Part shown: one piece after another, positions 8,276-16,713 of the stretch
How the letters are laid out: each line of letters begins with the position of its first letter
Position numbering within the stretch: the stretch's first letter is position 1
From: Sneathiella sedimenti
GTDB lineage: Bacteria > Pseudomonadota > Alphaproteobacteria > Sneathiellales > Sneathiellaceae
Assembly (NCBI RefSeq): GCF_017313765.1
Contig: NZ_JAFLNC010000002.1
Coordinates: 310,001-374,000, forward strand
Length of the DNA stretch: 64,000 nucleotides
Direction of reading: 5' to 3'
Program-made: the position numbers and the translations under genes
Notes under the pieces: model-generated
Databases searched by the model: none
Seen by the model: only the letters and a program-made list of their open reading frames with translations
Told to the model about the DNA's origin: nothing

Positions 8276-9910
8276 ATGGATTTGGGACAGTTCAACCGCG
8301 ATTATACATCGGCGGTAAAGGATTATCATCTTGATATTCCAATTGATTTTAATTTCGCATTTGATGTTATCGACAAGAGGGGAGCGGGCAAGGATGGCGT
8401 TGCCGTCATTGCCGTGTCGCGCGACGGGGAAACGATAAAGGAAATTACCTATTCTGACTATGCTGCAGAGTCCGCACGTCTTGCCAATGCATTTCTGTCT
8501 CTGGGTATCACGAAAGGCGACTTCGGCTGCCTGGTAATAGGCCGAATCCCGGAATGGTATACCGTTCTGTTTGCCTGCATGAAAGTCGGGGCTATCTCGA
8601 TGCCGGGGACAAATCTTCTGACTGCCAAGGATATTTCCTATCGGGTGCAGCGATCCAAAGCGCGCTTTGTGATCGTCACGCCGGAACATTGCGAGAAAGT
8701 GGAAGCTGTTCGCAGCGAGTGTCCGACCCTGGAGCATTTTATTGTCGTCGGTGGCACGCATCCGGGATGGCTATCGTTTGATGAATTGGTCGCAAACGCC
8801 TCGCCGATACTGGAACGCAAGGACGCGCCGCCGACCGTTGCCTCCGACATGATGATGGCCTATTTCACTTCCGGCACAACCTCCATGCCGAAAATGGTGC
8901 CGCGGGATTTTGGATATGCGTTGGCGCATGTGGCCACAGCGCTCTTCTGGATGGATCTGCGGGAAGGCGATGTGCACTGGACCTTAACGGATACGGGTTG
9001 GGCGAAGGCTGCATGGGGCCTGTTGTTTCCGCCGCTTCTCGCGGGCGCAAAAGTGGTGCTCTATGATGGGGAAGGGGCATTCGATGTTGATTTTCATCTA
9101 AAGATGATCAAGCGATTGAAGGTTTCCACATTCTGTGCGCCGCCGACTATCTATCGATTGTTCGCGCAACAGGAACTTGATGGATATGATTTGTCGTCGC
9201 TTCGCCGCTCCTTGGGCGCCGGGGAGCCGCTGAACCCCGAAGTCATACGCTACTGGCAGAAACATACCGGCAATGTTATCGCGGACGGCTATGGCCAGAC
9301 TGAAACAATCAATATTGTGGGAAATTTTCCGGGGATGGAAACCCGTTTCGGGTCCATGGGAAAGCCGGTCCCGGGTTTTGATATTGATATCATTGATGAT
9401 GACGGCAACCGCCAGCCCGATGGGGAGGTCGGCCATATCGCGATCCGTGCAACAGAAGGTGACTGGCCGCCCGGCCTGTTCGAGGGTTATTACACCGGCG
9501 GCGAGCCGGATACAGCATCGTTCCGTCATGGCTGGTATTTTACCGGGGATACGGCCCGACGCGATGCGGATGGCTATATCTGGTTTGAAGGGCGGGCGGA
9601 TGACCTGATCAGTTCCGGTGCCTACCGGATCAGCCCGTTCGAGGTGGAGAGTGCCCTTCTGGAACATCCGCAAGTTGTCGAGAGTGCGGTGATAGGTATT
9701 CCGGATGAGACGCGCGGCCAGCTGGTCAAGGCCTATATCATCCTCAAAAACCCGGAGAAGGCGGGGCCCGATCTCGTTGCCGATATCCAGGATTTCTGCA
9801 AGAAGCTGACGGCCCCCTACAAATATCCCCGGCGCATCGAATTCGTGGACAGTTTACCGAAAACCATCTCTGGCAAGATACGCCGGGTTGAGCTTCGCGA
9901 AGAAAATTAA
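8276..9910 (+). CDS. Acyl-CoA synthetase (AMP-forming, medium-chain/ACSM-like)
   Basis: A 544-residue ANL ligase. AMP-binding motifs are FTSGTTSMPKMVP (about residue 200), DGYGQTETIN and the hinge FTGDTARRDADGYIWFEGR, followed by the ISGKIRRVELR C-terminal catalytic-lysine segment. The WTLTDTGWAKAAWG motif is typical of acetyl-CoA synthetase-like and medium-chain acyl-CoA synthetases. A longer open frame exists upstream, but GGGAGG at 8265-8270 places the start at the ATG at 8276, which is also where family homology begins. It follows an enoyl-CoA hydratase and converges on the sulfatase gene. The substrate acid is not known. Confidence 0.9.
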   Translation: MDLGQFNRDYTSAVKDYHLDIPIDFNFAFDVIDKRGAGKDGVAVIAVSRDGETIKEITYSDYAAESARLANAFLSLGITKGDFGCLVIGRIPEWYTVLFACMKVGAISMPGTNLLTAKDISYRVQRSKARFVIVTPEHCEKVEAVRSECPTLEHFIVVGGTHPGWLSFDELVANASPILERKDAPPTVASDMMMAYFTSGTTSMPKMVPRDFGYALAHVATALFWMDLREGDVHWTLTDTGWAKAAWGLLFPPLLAGAKVVLYDGEGAFDVDFHLKMIKRLKVSTFCAPPTIYRLFAQQELDGYDLSSLRRSLGAGEPLNPEVIRYWQKHTGNVIADGYGQTETINIVGNFPGMETRFGSMGKPVPGFDIDIIDDDGNRQPDGEVGHIAIRATEGDWPPGLFEGYYTGGEPDTASFRHGWYFTGDTARRDADGYIWFEGRADDLISSGAYRISPFEVESALLEHPQVVESAVIGIPDETRGQLVKAYIILKNPEKAGPDLVADIQDFCKKLTAPYKYPRRIEFVDSLPKTISGKIRRVELREEN

Positions 9911-9931
9911 ATTAAGTGGAGGTGGCGCAGG

Positions 9932-12169
9932 TTACTCCCGCGCCATTTCCGCCTTGCCCACGCCTTCACCATCGAGGGTTTGTGTTCCCATATGCACCGT
10001 CACCTTACGCAGGAAACCGTCAAACTCGAAGGGGGAGTTATAATCGCCAACCGGATTGCCGCGATCCCGCCCGATATCGAGGCCGGACCAGGAAATCAGC
10101 ATGAAGAAGCCGAGATGGCTCTCGACCGATCCGGCATCCTCACCATCGATGGTGAGGGTATAGCGGCTTCGGCCCATTCCGGTGCCCATGCGCGGCTTTT
10201 CTTCCTTTGTCAGACGATCAACGCGAAGGCCAAGAAGATGCCGTCCTTTAGAGACTTTCCTGTCTGACTGGATTACGACATGTTCGCCGCCAATATTCAG
10301 GTCATGAACAAGATGGCCGTCCTTCATATAAAGACTGTAGCCTGATGTTGTATCGCCATGGGCAATCAGGACGCCGTTGCTCTTTTCATTCAGGATATCG
10401 GCATCCGCCTCGATCCGATAATCGCGACTGCGAAGATCCGGTGCAACGTCAGATGGGATATGACCAACCCCGCGATGGAATATCGCAATGTTTCTATCCC
10501 CCTGAAGGCGTTCTGCATTTTCCGCAAACCGCGGCGCGAAGCGGTCATCCAGCGGGAGGACTTGGTTCTTTTCCGCTTCCTCCCACCAGCTCGCAATCAT
10601 TTTCTCCAACCGTTCTGGCTGTTCCTTGGCCAGGTCCCGGCTTTCGGAGAAATCCTCATCGAGGTTATAAAGTTCCCAAGTGTCGTTTTCGAACGGTGTG
10701 CCCATCGGATGAAATGCAACCGCTTTCCAGCCGTTCTGCCAGATCCCGCGATGACCGAACATCTCAAAATACTGCGGTTTATCACGCGATGGGGCATCCG
10801 GATTGAACAGGCTTTCCTTGAAACTTTGCCCTTCAATCGGTTGCTGTGCGATCCCGTTCACTTCCTTCGGCGGCTCGATATCCAGAAGTTCCAGCAGGGT
10901 GGGCACTACGTCAGAACAATGGGCGAACTGATGACGCAGTTCTCCGCGGGCGGGAATGGCCTTTGGCCAACTGATGATAAGCGGATCGCGAATGCCGCCG
11001 CCATGGGTATTCTGTTTGTATCGTTTAAGCGGGGTATTTGCCGCCATGGCCCAGCCATGTGGAAAATTCGTATGGGTATCGGGGCCACCAATATCCTCGA
11101 TACGGGCGAGTTTTTCCGCCATTGGCTCAGGGCGGAGGTTAAACGGTCCCATTGCATTGATCAGGCCGTTTCGGCCGCCTTCCTGGCTGGCGCCGTTATC
11201 CGAGAGGACAAGGATCAAGGTATTGTCCATCTGGCCGGTTTCCTCCAGGAATTCAACGATCCGCGCAATATGCTGATCTGTATGATCGAGCATACCGGCA
11301 TAGGCCGATTGCAACCGGGTAAAGAGACGGCGCTCCTCAGGTCCGAATTCATCCCAGGCCTTAACCCCGTCATTGCGCGGCGGCATTTCCGTGTTTTCCG
11401 GCACGATCCCGAGTTCTTTCTGGCGCGCGAGACGGCGCGCGCGCTCCTTGTCCCAACCGCCTTCAAACATCGGGTCATAGCTTTTGATAATATCCTTCGG
11501 TGCCTGATGGGGGGCATGACAGGCACCGAAGGCGCACCAGAGAAGCCAGGGGGTTTTCTCCGCACCCGCCTGATGTTCGGCGAGCATGCGGATCGACTGA
11601 TCCACAAGATCCTCCGTGAGGTGATAGCCGCTTTCATAGGTGCCCGGTATATCAATATGGGTGTTATCCCGCACCAATTCCGGGGCGTACTGATCTGTCT
11701 CGGCATCGAGAAATCCGTAAAAGCGATCGAAACCGCGACTAAGCGGCCAGCCATCAAATGGACCTGTCGGTCCGCTTTCATGGAGCGGATTTACATGCCA
11801 TTTTCCGATCATATAGTTGCGATAGCCATTCGGGCGTAGCATCTCGGCGAGTGTCCCCGCGGTCTTGGCGATCTTGCCGCGATATCCGGGATAGCCGCTG
11901 TCGAAATTGGCAAGGCAGCCGACGCCTACCGAATGATGGTTCCGCCCGGTCAGGAGCGCGGCCCGCGTGGTGGAGCACATGGCCGTTGTATGAAAGCCGG
12001 TGTAGCGCACGCCCTTTTCAGCGAGTTTATCAATGGTGGGAGTTTTGATAGGAGAGCCATAGCAGCCGAAATCTGAAAATCCCACATCATCAAAAAGAAT
12101 AACAAGAATATTCGGCGCACCTTCCGGTGCTTTTGGTGGTTCTGGCCAAAAAGGTTTATAGTCTTCCAT
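9932..12169 (-). CDS. Arylsulfatase-like sulfatase with CSTTR active-site motif
   Basis: A 745-residue type I sulfatase, which hydrolyses sulfate esters using a formylglycine made from an active-site cysteine. Metal ligands Asp27-Asp28 (LVILFDDVGFSD), the nucleophile region AMCSTTRAALLTGRNHH (Cys65) and NGWKAVAFHP and NLDEDFSESRDLA in the C-terminal part match arylsulfatases of the AtsA/AtsB type. The canonical motif is CxPxR; here the proline is threonine (CSTTR), a variant shared by some annotated arylsulfatases. No signal peptide is visible, so it should be cytosolic, unlike many sulfatases. It is the last gene of the probable CoA-transferase operon, which suggests desulfation of an imported or internal intermediate. 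A GGGAG site precedes the ATG. Confidence 0.88.
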   Translation of the reverse strand: MEDYKPFWPEPPKAPEGAPNILVILFDDVGFSDFGCYGSPIKTPTIDKLAEKGVRYTGFHTTAMCSTTRAALLTGRNHHSVGVGCLANFDSGYPGYRGKIAKTAGTLAEMLRPNGYRNYMIGKWHVNPLHESGPTGPFDGWPLSRGFDRFYGFLDAETDQYAPELVRDNTHIDIPGTYESGYHLTEDLVDQSIRMLAEHQAGAEKTPWLLWCAFGACHAPHQAPKDIIKSYDPMFEGGWDKERARRLARQKELGIVPENTEMPPRNDGVKAWDEFGPEERRLFTRLQSAYAGMLDHTDQHIARIVEFLEETGQMDNTLILVLSDNGASQEGGRNGLINAMGPFNLRPEPMAEKLARIEDIGGPDTHTNFPHGWAMAANTPLKRYKQNTHGGGIRDPLIISWPKAIPARGELRHQFAHCSDVVPTLLELLDIEPPKEVNGIAQQPIEGQSFKESLFNPDAPSRDKPQYFEMFGHRGIWQNGWKAVAFHPMGTPFENDTWELYNLDEDFSESRDLAKEQPERLEKMIASWWEEAEKNQVLPLDDRFAPRFAENAERLQGDRNIAIFHRGVGHIPSDVAPDLRSRDYRIEADADILNEKSNGVLIAHGDTTSGYSLYMKDGHLVHDLNIGGEHVVIQSDRKVSKGRHLLGLRVDRLTKEEKPRMGTGMGRSRYTLTIDGEDAGSVESHLGFFMLISWSGLDIGRDRGNPVGDYNSPFEFDGFLRKVTVHMGTQTLDGEGVGKAEMARE

Positions 12170-12228
12170 TGATTTACTCCCATTCGCTTTGCGCGTTGTT
12201 TGTTATAGGTCGGGGCGTAAGGCAGGTG

Positions 12229-13404
12229 CTAAATCCGCACTGTTCCTGTCTTGCCAATCTTATCCAATGTCTTCCGGGCAATGTTAAGCTGATGTATCTG
12301 GCTTGTGCCTTCATAGAGACGGAACAGCCGGACATCGCGGTAGAAACGTTCAATGCTGCTGTAATCAGCGACATAGCCCGACCCACCAAATATCTGCACC
12401 GCCCGGTCGGCAATCCGGCCGCACATCTCGGTTGCAAAATATTTGCACATGGAGGCTTCCAGCGTGATATCCAGCCCTTCGTCGCGTTTACGGGCCGTAT
12501 CGAGAATAAGGTTCCGCGCCGCAGCAACATCCACATGACTGTCGGCGATCATTGCCTGGATAAGCTGGAAGTCGCCGATGGGATGCCCGAATTGCTTCCG
12601 TTCAAGCGAGTACTTCGCCGCATCATCCAGCATCCGCATGGCCGGGCCGGTACTCAGGGCGGAAAGGTGAATGCGCTGCTTGTTGAGCGCCTTCATCGCA
12701 GTTTTGAAACCGACGCCCTCTTCACCACCTAAAAGACGATCAGGGGTGATCTCGCAATTCTCGAAATGTACTTCCGAGACGGGAGAACCCGATTGCCCCA
12801 TCATCGTATAGGCGGGTCCAACGGTGAGGCCAGGGGTGGCCTTGTCCACCAGAAAGGCACTGATGCCGCTATGGGTGTCATCACTCGGGTCAGTACGTGC
12901 GAATACCGTGAAGAGGTCGGAGATCGGCGCGTTGGTGATGAAGGCCTTCGAGCCGTTCATGACATAATGATTGCCCTTCTTGACCGCGGTTGTGGTAAGT
13001 GCCGTCGCCTGTGATCCAGCCTCCCGTTCGGTCAATGCGAAACAGCCAACAATCTCGCCCGAGGCCAGCTTTGGAAGATATTTTCTCTTCTGCTCTTCCG
13101 TGCCATCGACAATCAGGGACTCACTGCCGATGCCAGTATTGCTGCCAACCCGCGCGCGATAGGCAACGGAACAGTAGGACAGCTCAAACGCCATCAGGAC
13201 AAGTTCCTCTGTTGTCAGGCCGAGCCCGCCATATTCTTCCGGGATCGCCCAGGAAAAATAGCCGCGGGCCTGCATGTCATCGACCAGGTCCTGCGGTACC
13301 TCGTTGAGTTCCGCGACCCGGTCTTCATTCGGAATGGCGACTTTCTCCACCCAGTCACGAACCTCTAGGCGCTGTTTTTCCAGTTTTTCTTTATCACGAA
13401 TCAT
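12229..13404 (-). CDS. Acyl-CoA dehydrogenase
   Basis: A 391-residue flavoprotein of normal acyl-CoA dehydrogenase length. Visible motifs are GCFALTEREAGSQA (substrate/FAD-binding signature 1), YSLERKQFGHPIGDFQLIQ (FAD-adenine-binding Arg of signature 2), QIFGGSGYV and the catalytic-base loop LYEGTSQIHQLNIARKTL, where the Glu of YEGT is present. All features for a functional homotetrameric enzyme are therefore there. It lies 59 bases upstream of the sulfatase and 42 bases downstream of a nitronate monooxygenase-like gene in the minus-strand operon. It probably performs the alpha,beta-dehydrogenation of the CoA thioester made by the operon's CoA-transferase. Confidence 0.92.
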   Translation of the reverse strand: MIRDKEKLEKQRLEVRDWVEKVAIPNEDRVAELNEVPQDLVDDMQARGYFSWAIPEEYGGLGLTTEELVLMAFELSYCSVAYRARVGSNTGIGSESLIVDGTEEQKRKYLPKLASGEIVGCFALTEREAGSQATALTTTAVKKGNHYVMNGSKAFITNAPISDLFTVFARTDPSDDTHSGISAFLVDKATPGLTVGPAYTMMGQSGSPVSEVHFENCEITPDRLLGGEEGVGFKTAMKALNKQRIHLSALSTGPAMRMLDDAAKYSLERKQFGHPIGDFQLIQAMIADSHVDVAAARNLILDTARKRDEGLDITLEASMCKYFATEMCGRIADRAVQIFGGSGYVADYSSIERFYRDVRLFRLYEGTSQIHQLNIARKTLDKIGKTGTVRI

Positions 13405-13446
13405 GTGCTTGTCTCTTTTGATGGGGAAATAGGTTTGCGGGTCTCA

Positions 13447-14538
13447 TTACCCCGCCAGAAGATTGCTCATATTCTTTAGGGCCGCGTTGCTCTCGGACAC
13501 GAGGCGTTGCATAATTTCTTCGACCGTCATGAGCTCATTGAACCAGGCAATGCTCTGGCCGGTTGCCTCATAGATCAGCGGTTCGACTTCATGCTCGTTT
13601 ATTCCGGCAATGATGTCGGCAGTCAGAACCTGCTGATAGGGCATTTTAAGGGGCTTGGGCGCGTCCGGCCTGTCCCATTCATCTGACCAGGCGGACTTGA
13701 TAAGACGGCAGGACTTGCCGCTATGGCTGAGGGAGATAGTGGTATCGAGACTATCCGCTTTGAGTAACTTGTTCAGCAACGCATCACAAAGTGCATGTTC
13801 TTTCGAGGCAAGCCACGCGGTCCCGAGCCATACCCCTTGCGCACCAAGACCGAAGGAGGCTGCGATATGCCGCCCATGGCCGACACCACCAGCCGCCAGA
13901 ACAGGAATATCACCAGCAACATCAACAACCTGCGGGACGAGGGAAAAGGTACCAATCGGGCCGGTATGGCCCCCTGCGTCATATCCTTGCGCGACGATCA
14001 CATCAACGCCCGCCGCTTTCGCCTTTTCCGCGTGTCGCGGCGCCCCAACAAGGGAGAAGGTAATCTTGCCGTACTTCTTGGCGCGCTTGATCATTTCCGC
14101 GGGCATGCCGACGGCGGAGGCAAAGCTATGGGCATCTGATTCGAGTGTTGCCGCCAGCTGTTCCTCGAACAACTGCTGCGACCGGATTTGCGAGGAAAAG
14201 AAGGTCGGCTTTGTCGCCGGCGGGACTTTGTACTTTTCCGTGAGTTCCTGAACGAACTTCTTATGCTCTTCGGGCAGGTTAGATTTCGTGCCATCGCGAT
14301 CAGTATCGTCACCAACGGTAGTTGGCAGCATCAGGTCAATGCCGAAGGGAAGATCGCCAAGCTCTTCCTTCATGATGCGGGCAATTTCCGCGATTTCGTC
14401 GGGCATGCTGCGTGCCGCGCCGAAAACCGGATATCCACCCGCTTTACCCAGTGCCACCATGACATCAATATCATGAGCCAAACCAAAGATCGGATACCGG
14501 ATTCCCATTTTTTCGCATATCGGTGACGTCAAGGCCAT
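13447..14538 (-). CDS. Nitronate monooxygenase / 2-nitropropane dioxygenase family flavoenzyme
   Basis: A 363-residue FMN-dependent TIM barrel. N-terminal PICEKMGIRYPIFG, the central VIVAQGYDAGGHTGP with the conserved histidine, and LAAGGVGHGRHIAASFGLGAQGVWLGTAWLAS (phosphate-binding region, seen in pieces) identify the family. In acyl-CoA catabolic operons such proteins are often annotated as nitronate monooxygenase, but some are enoyl reductases or act on CoA thioesters. The operon gives no source of nitronates, so I infer a redox step on the operon's substrate. The start has AAGGATG upstream. Confidence 0.85.
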   Translation of the reverse strand: MALTSPICEKMGIRYPIFGLAHDIDVMVALGKAGGYPVFGAARSMPDEIAEIARIMKEELGDLPFGIDLMLPTTVGDDTDRDGTKSNLPEEHKKFVQELTEKYKVPPATKPTFFSSQIRSQQLFEEQLAATLESDAHSFASAVGMPAEMIKRAKKYGKITFSLVGAPRHAEKAKAAGVDVIVAQGYDAGGHTGPIGTFSLVPQVVDVAGDIPVLAAGGVGHGRHIAASFGLGAQGVWLGTAWLASKEHALCDALLNKLLKADSLDTTISLSHSGKSCRLIKSAWSDEWDRPDAPKPLKMPYQQVLTADIIAGINEHEVEPLIYEATGQSIAWFNELMTVEEIMQRLVSESNAALKNMSNLLAG

Positions 14539-14565
14539 GATTTCATCCTTCTTTTTATTGTTGAA

Positions 14566-15399
14566 TCAGGTTCCGAAGATGTTGAACTGACGCAGATTCT
14601 CCGCGACCGCCGCAAGACGCGGCGCGAGGTCATTCTCTATTTCATCCTTGCGCCCACGATAGGCGGGGATACCGCAGGAAATGGTAACGTCAAGTCCATC
14701 CGATGTCCGCCCAACGGGGGCGGACATTGCGTAGATAGTTTCGCGCCATTCCCCGTAAGAGGTACAGAAACCGTATTTTTGGCAATTCTCGATGGCGCTG
14801 TTTATTCTGTCTTTGCAGCGTTCCAGGGCACCGGGGTAGGCGCTTTCAACTTCGAGATATTTTTCAGCCCGTTCTTCGTCCGAGAGCAACGATAATAATG
14901 AGCGGCCTGTCGCCGAATCCGCAACCGGAACAGTCATCCCCATTTCCGGGACATGAGGAAAATTGGTGATATCGCCGATAGTCTGGATATAAACCGCGTC
15001 GGCACCGTTAAAGACCGCCAGAGAGACGTTACCTTTGGAAAAGTCCGCATAATCCTGCATCAGGTTGACGGCTTGTCGTCTCCATTTCATATGGGACAGT
15101 ATGGGATAGGAAAGGGCAAGCAGTCCCGGAGCGAGCTTAAATCCGCCTTGCGGGTCACGCCTGAGGTAGCGCAACGCTATCAATGTCTTGCAAAGCCGTG
15201 ACACCGTTGCCTTGTTAATGCCAATCCGGGTCGCGATTTGCGCGTTCGTGAGCGTTTGTGTCCCGTCGAGAAAACAGGCAAGGATATCCAGTCCCCGAAT
15301 AAGGGTCGTTGAAAGTGAACTATCGCCATCGACCATTTCATCCACAGGAATGTGCCGTCTTTCGACGCGGTCAATCAGGTTAATGTGTTCACGGCTCAT
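14566..15399 (-). CDS. IclR-family transcriptional regulator
   Basis: A 277-residue regulator. The N-terminal winged helix-turn-helix spans roughly residues 28-90 (LIRGLDILACFL, LTNAQIATRIGINKATVSRL, LRYLRRDPQGGFKLAPG) and the C-terminal part is the IclR effector domain, with GMTVPVADSATGRSLLSLLS and SCGIPAYRG. It is translationally coupled to the CoA-transferase gene upstream (ATGA overlap at 15396-15399), so it is made together with the genes it probably controls. The likely operator is the large inverted repeat at 16644-16683 between the divergent operons. The effector is probably the pathway substrate or a CoA ester. Confidence 0.9.
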   Translation of the reverse strand: MSREHINLIDRVERRHIPVDEMVDGDSSLSTTLIRGLDILACFLDGTQTLTNAQIATRIGINKATVSRLCKTLIALRYLRRDPQGGFKLAPGLLALSYPILSHMKWRRQAVNLMQDYADFSKGNVSLAVFNGADAVYIQTIGDITNFPHVPEMGMTVPVADSATGRSLLSLLSDEERAEKYLEVESAYPGALERCKDRINSAIENCQKYGFCTSYGEWRETIYAMSAPVGRTSDGLDVTISCGIPAYRGRKDEIENDLAPRLAAVAENLRQFNIFGT

Positions 15400-16607
15400 A
15401 TAATGCCTCTTTCCCGGTAACTGTTGATTTCCTCTTTAGTCATGCCCAATAGTTTCTTGAAAACTGCGTCATTGTCCGCACCGAGTTCCTTTGCCGTCCA
15501 TTTAACCTTCCCTGGATTCCGGACGAACTTTGGAACGACATTCTGCAGCCGGACGGAACCGAAATCCTCATCGGGAACGCTGGTTATCGCTTCACGCGCC
15601 TGATACTGAGGGTCATTGAATATCTGCTCAACAGAATAGATTGGCGCGATAGTGCCCTTGGCCTTGGAAAACGCATCCAATACTTCTTCGAGGGTATGGG
15701 AAGAGATAAAGCTACCAAATATTTTATCAAGTTCTTTAGCGTTTTGAACGCGCAGGCCGTTGTTGGCATAGCGGGGGTCATCGGCGAGTTCTGGCCGACC
15801 GACCGCAGTTGCATTTCCCTTAAAGGTAGCGTTCGTGCTGCCGGCAAGGGAAACGTATTTTTTGTCGCTCGTCAGATAGACATCCGACGGCGCAGAGTAC
15901 TGATTGCGATTGCCGCTGCGTCCGCGTACGACGCCGAGCTGGTCATACTCAATGGCAAGGAAGTCGAGAAGCCGGAAGGTTGCTTCCGTGAGGGAGAGGT
16001 CAATCTCTTCACCCTTCGCCGATTCATCGCCCTTTATCTTATAAACTGCCGCCAATATGGCCATGGCACCGAACACGCCGCCAAAGGCATCTGAAATAGG
16101 ATAACCGGTATGAACGGGCGGCCGGTCTTCATCCCCTGTAATATGGGTGAGGCCCCCCATCGCTTCAAAGATCCGCGCAAATCCAGGCTGGCCGATATAG
16201 GGGCCTGTCTGGCCAAAAGCGGTAGTCCGCAACACGACGAGTTTCGGATTGGCCTGCCAAAGCGTCTCGATATCAAGACCCCACCGGTCGAGGGTGCCGG
16301 GTTTGAAATTCTCGATCAGAACATCAAACTCAGGCAACATTTTTAGGAGAAGGTCCGCCCCTTCCTTTTTCCGCAAGTCCAGCGTGCCGAACTGCTTGCC
16401 ACGGTTCGCCGCCTTCCACCAGAGAGACTTACCATCCTTGAATGGAGGAAATCCGCGCATGCCGTCGCCTATACCGGGCAGCTCCAACTTGACGACATCT
16501 GCGCCCATATCAGCAAGCAAGGTGCCAGCGAAGGGAGCGGCGATAATCGTCGCAATATCAAGAATACGCAAGCCAGTAAGAGGGCCGGTTGGAATAGTGT
16601 CTGTCAT
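15396..16607 (-). CDS. CaiB/BaiF family (class III) CoA-transferase
   Basis: A 403-residue family III CoA-transferase, which moves CoA between acids through an aspartyl-CoA anhydride. The N-terminal LTGLRILDIATIIAAPFAGTLLADMGADVVKLE is typical (given here in pieces), and the catalytic aspartate is probably Asp173 in GYPISDAFGGVFG. It is the first gene of the minus-strand operon that also encodes IclR, a nitronate monooxygenase-like enzyme, an acyl-CoA dehydrogenase and a sulfatase. This suggests that the pathway starts with CoA transfer to an imported acid rather than ATP-driven ligation. Confidence 0.92.
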   Translation of the reverse strand: MTDTIPTGPLTGLRILDIATIIAAPFAGTLLADMGADVVKLELPGIGDGMRGFPPFKDGKSLWWKAANRGKQFGTLDLRKKEGADLLLKMLPEFDVLIENFKPGTLDRWGLDIETLWQANPKLVVLRTTAFGQTGPYIGQPGFARIFEAMGGLTHITGDEDRPPVHTGYPISDAFGGVFGAMAILAAVYKIKGDESAKGEEIDLSLTEATFRLLDFLAIEYDQLGVVRGRSGNRNQYSAPSDVYLTSDKKYVSLAGSTNATFKGNATAVGRPELADDPRYANNGLRVQNAKELDKIFGSFISSHTLEEVLDAFSKAKGTIAPIYSVEQIFNDPQYQAREAITSVPDEDFGSVRLQNVVPKFVRNPGKVKWTAKELGADNDAVFKKLLGMTKEEINSYRERGII

Positions 16608-16643
16608 GTATGTTTCCGACTTTTGTTTTTATTTTTGTACCTA

Positions 16644-16683
16644 TTGACATCATTTGTTACTATATATAAAACAATGTCGTCAA
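16644..16683. promoter_or_regulatory. Long imperfect inverted repeat with divergent -35-like arms (probable IclR operator/promoters)
   Basis: Between the divergent CoA-transferase and acyl-CoA dehydrogenase genes, TTGACATCATTTGTT (16644-16658) faces AACAATGTCGTCAA (16670-16683), whose reverse complement is TTGACGACATTGTT. The centre is TATATATAA. The two arms therefore present TTGACA on the plus strand and TTGACG on the minus strand, and both share the AT core as a possible -10 (TATAAA at 16665-16670 for the plus strand, with a short 15-base spacer). This fits overlapping divergent promoters controlled by one dimeric or tetrameric regulator; the IclR protein encoded nearby is the obvious candidate. 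Confidence 0.6.
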
Positions 16684-16713
16684 ACATAAAAATAATTAAA
16701 ACGACGGGGACTA

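Noticed and set aside
10358-11839. A 493-codon open frame on the + strand
   Set aside because: It lies wholly opposite the sulfatase gene, has no ribosome site or family motif, and the sulfatase frame is strongly supported.
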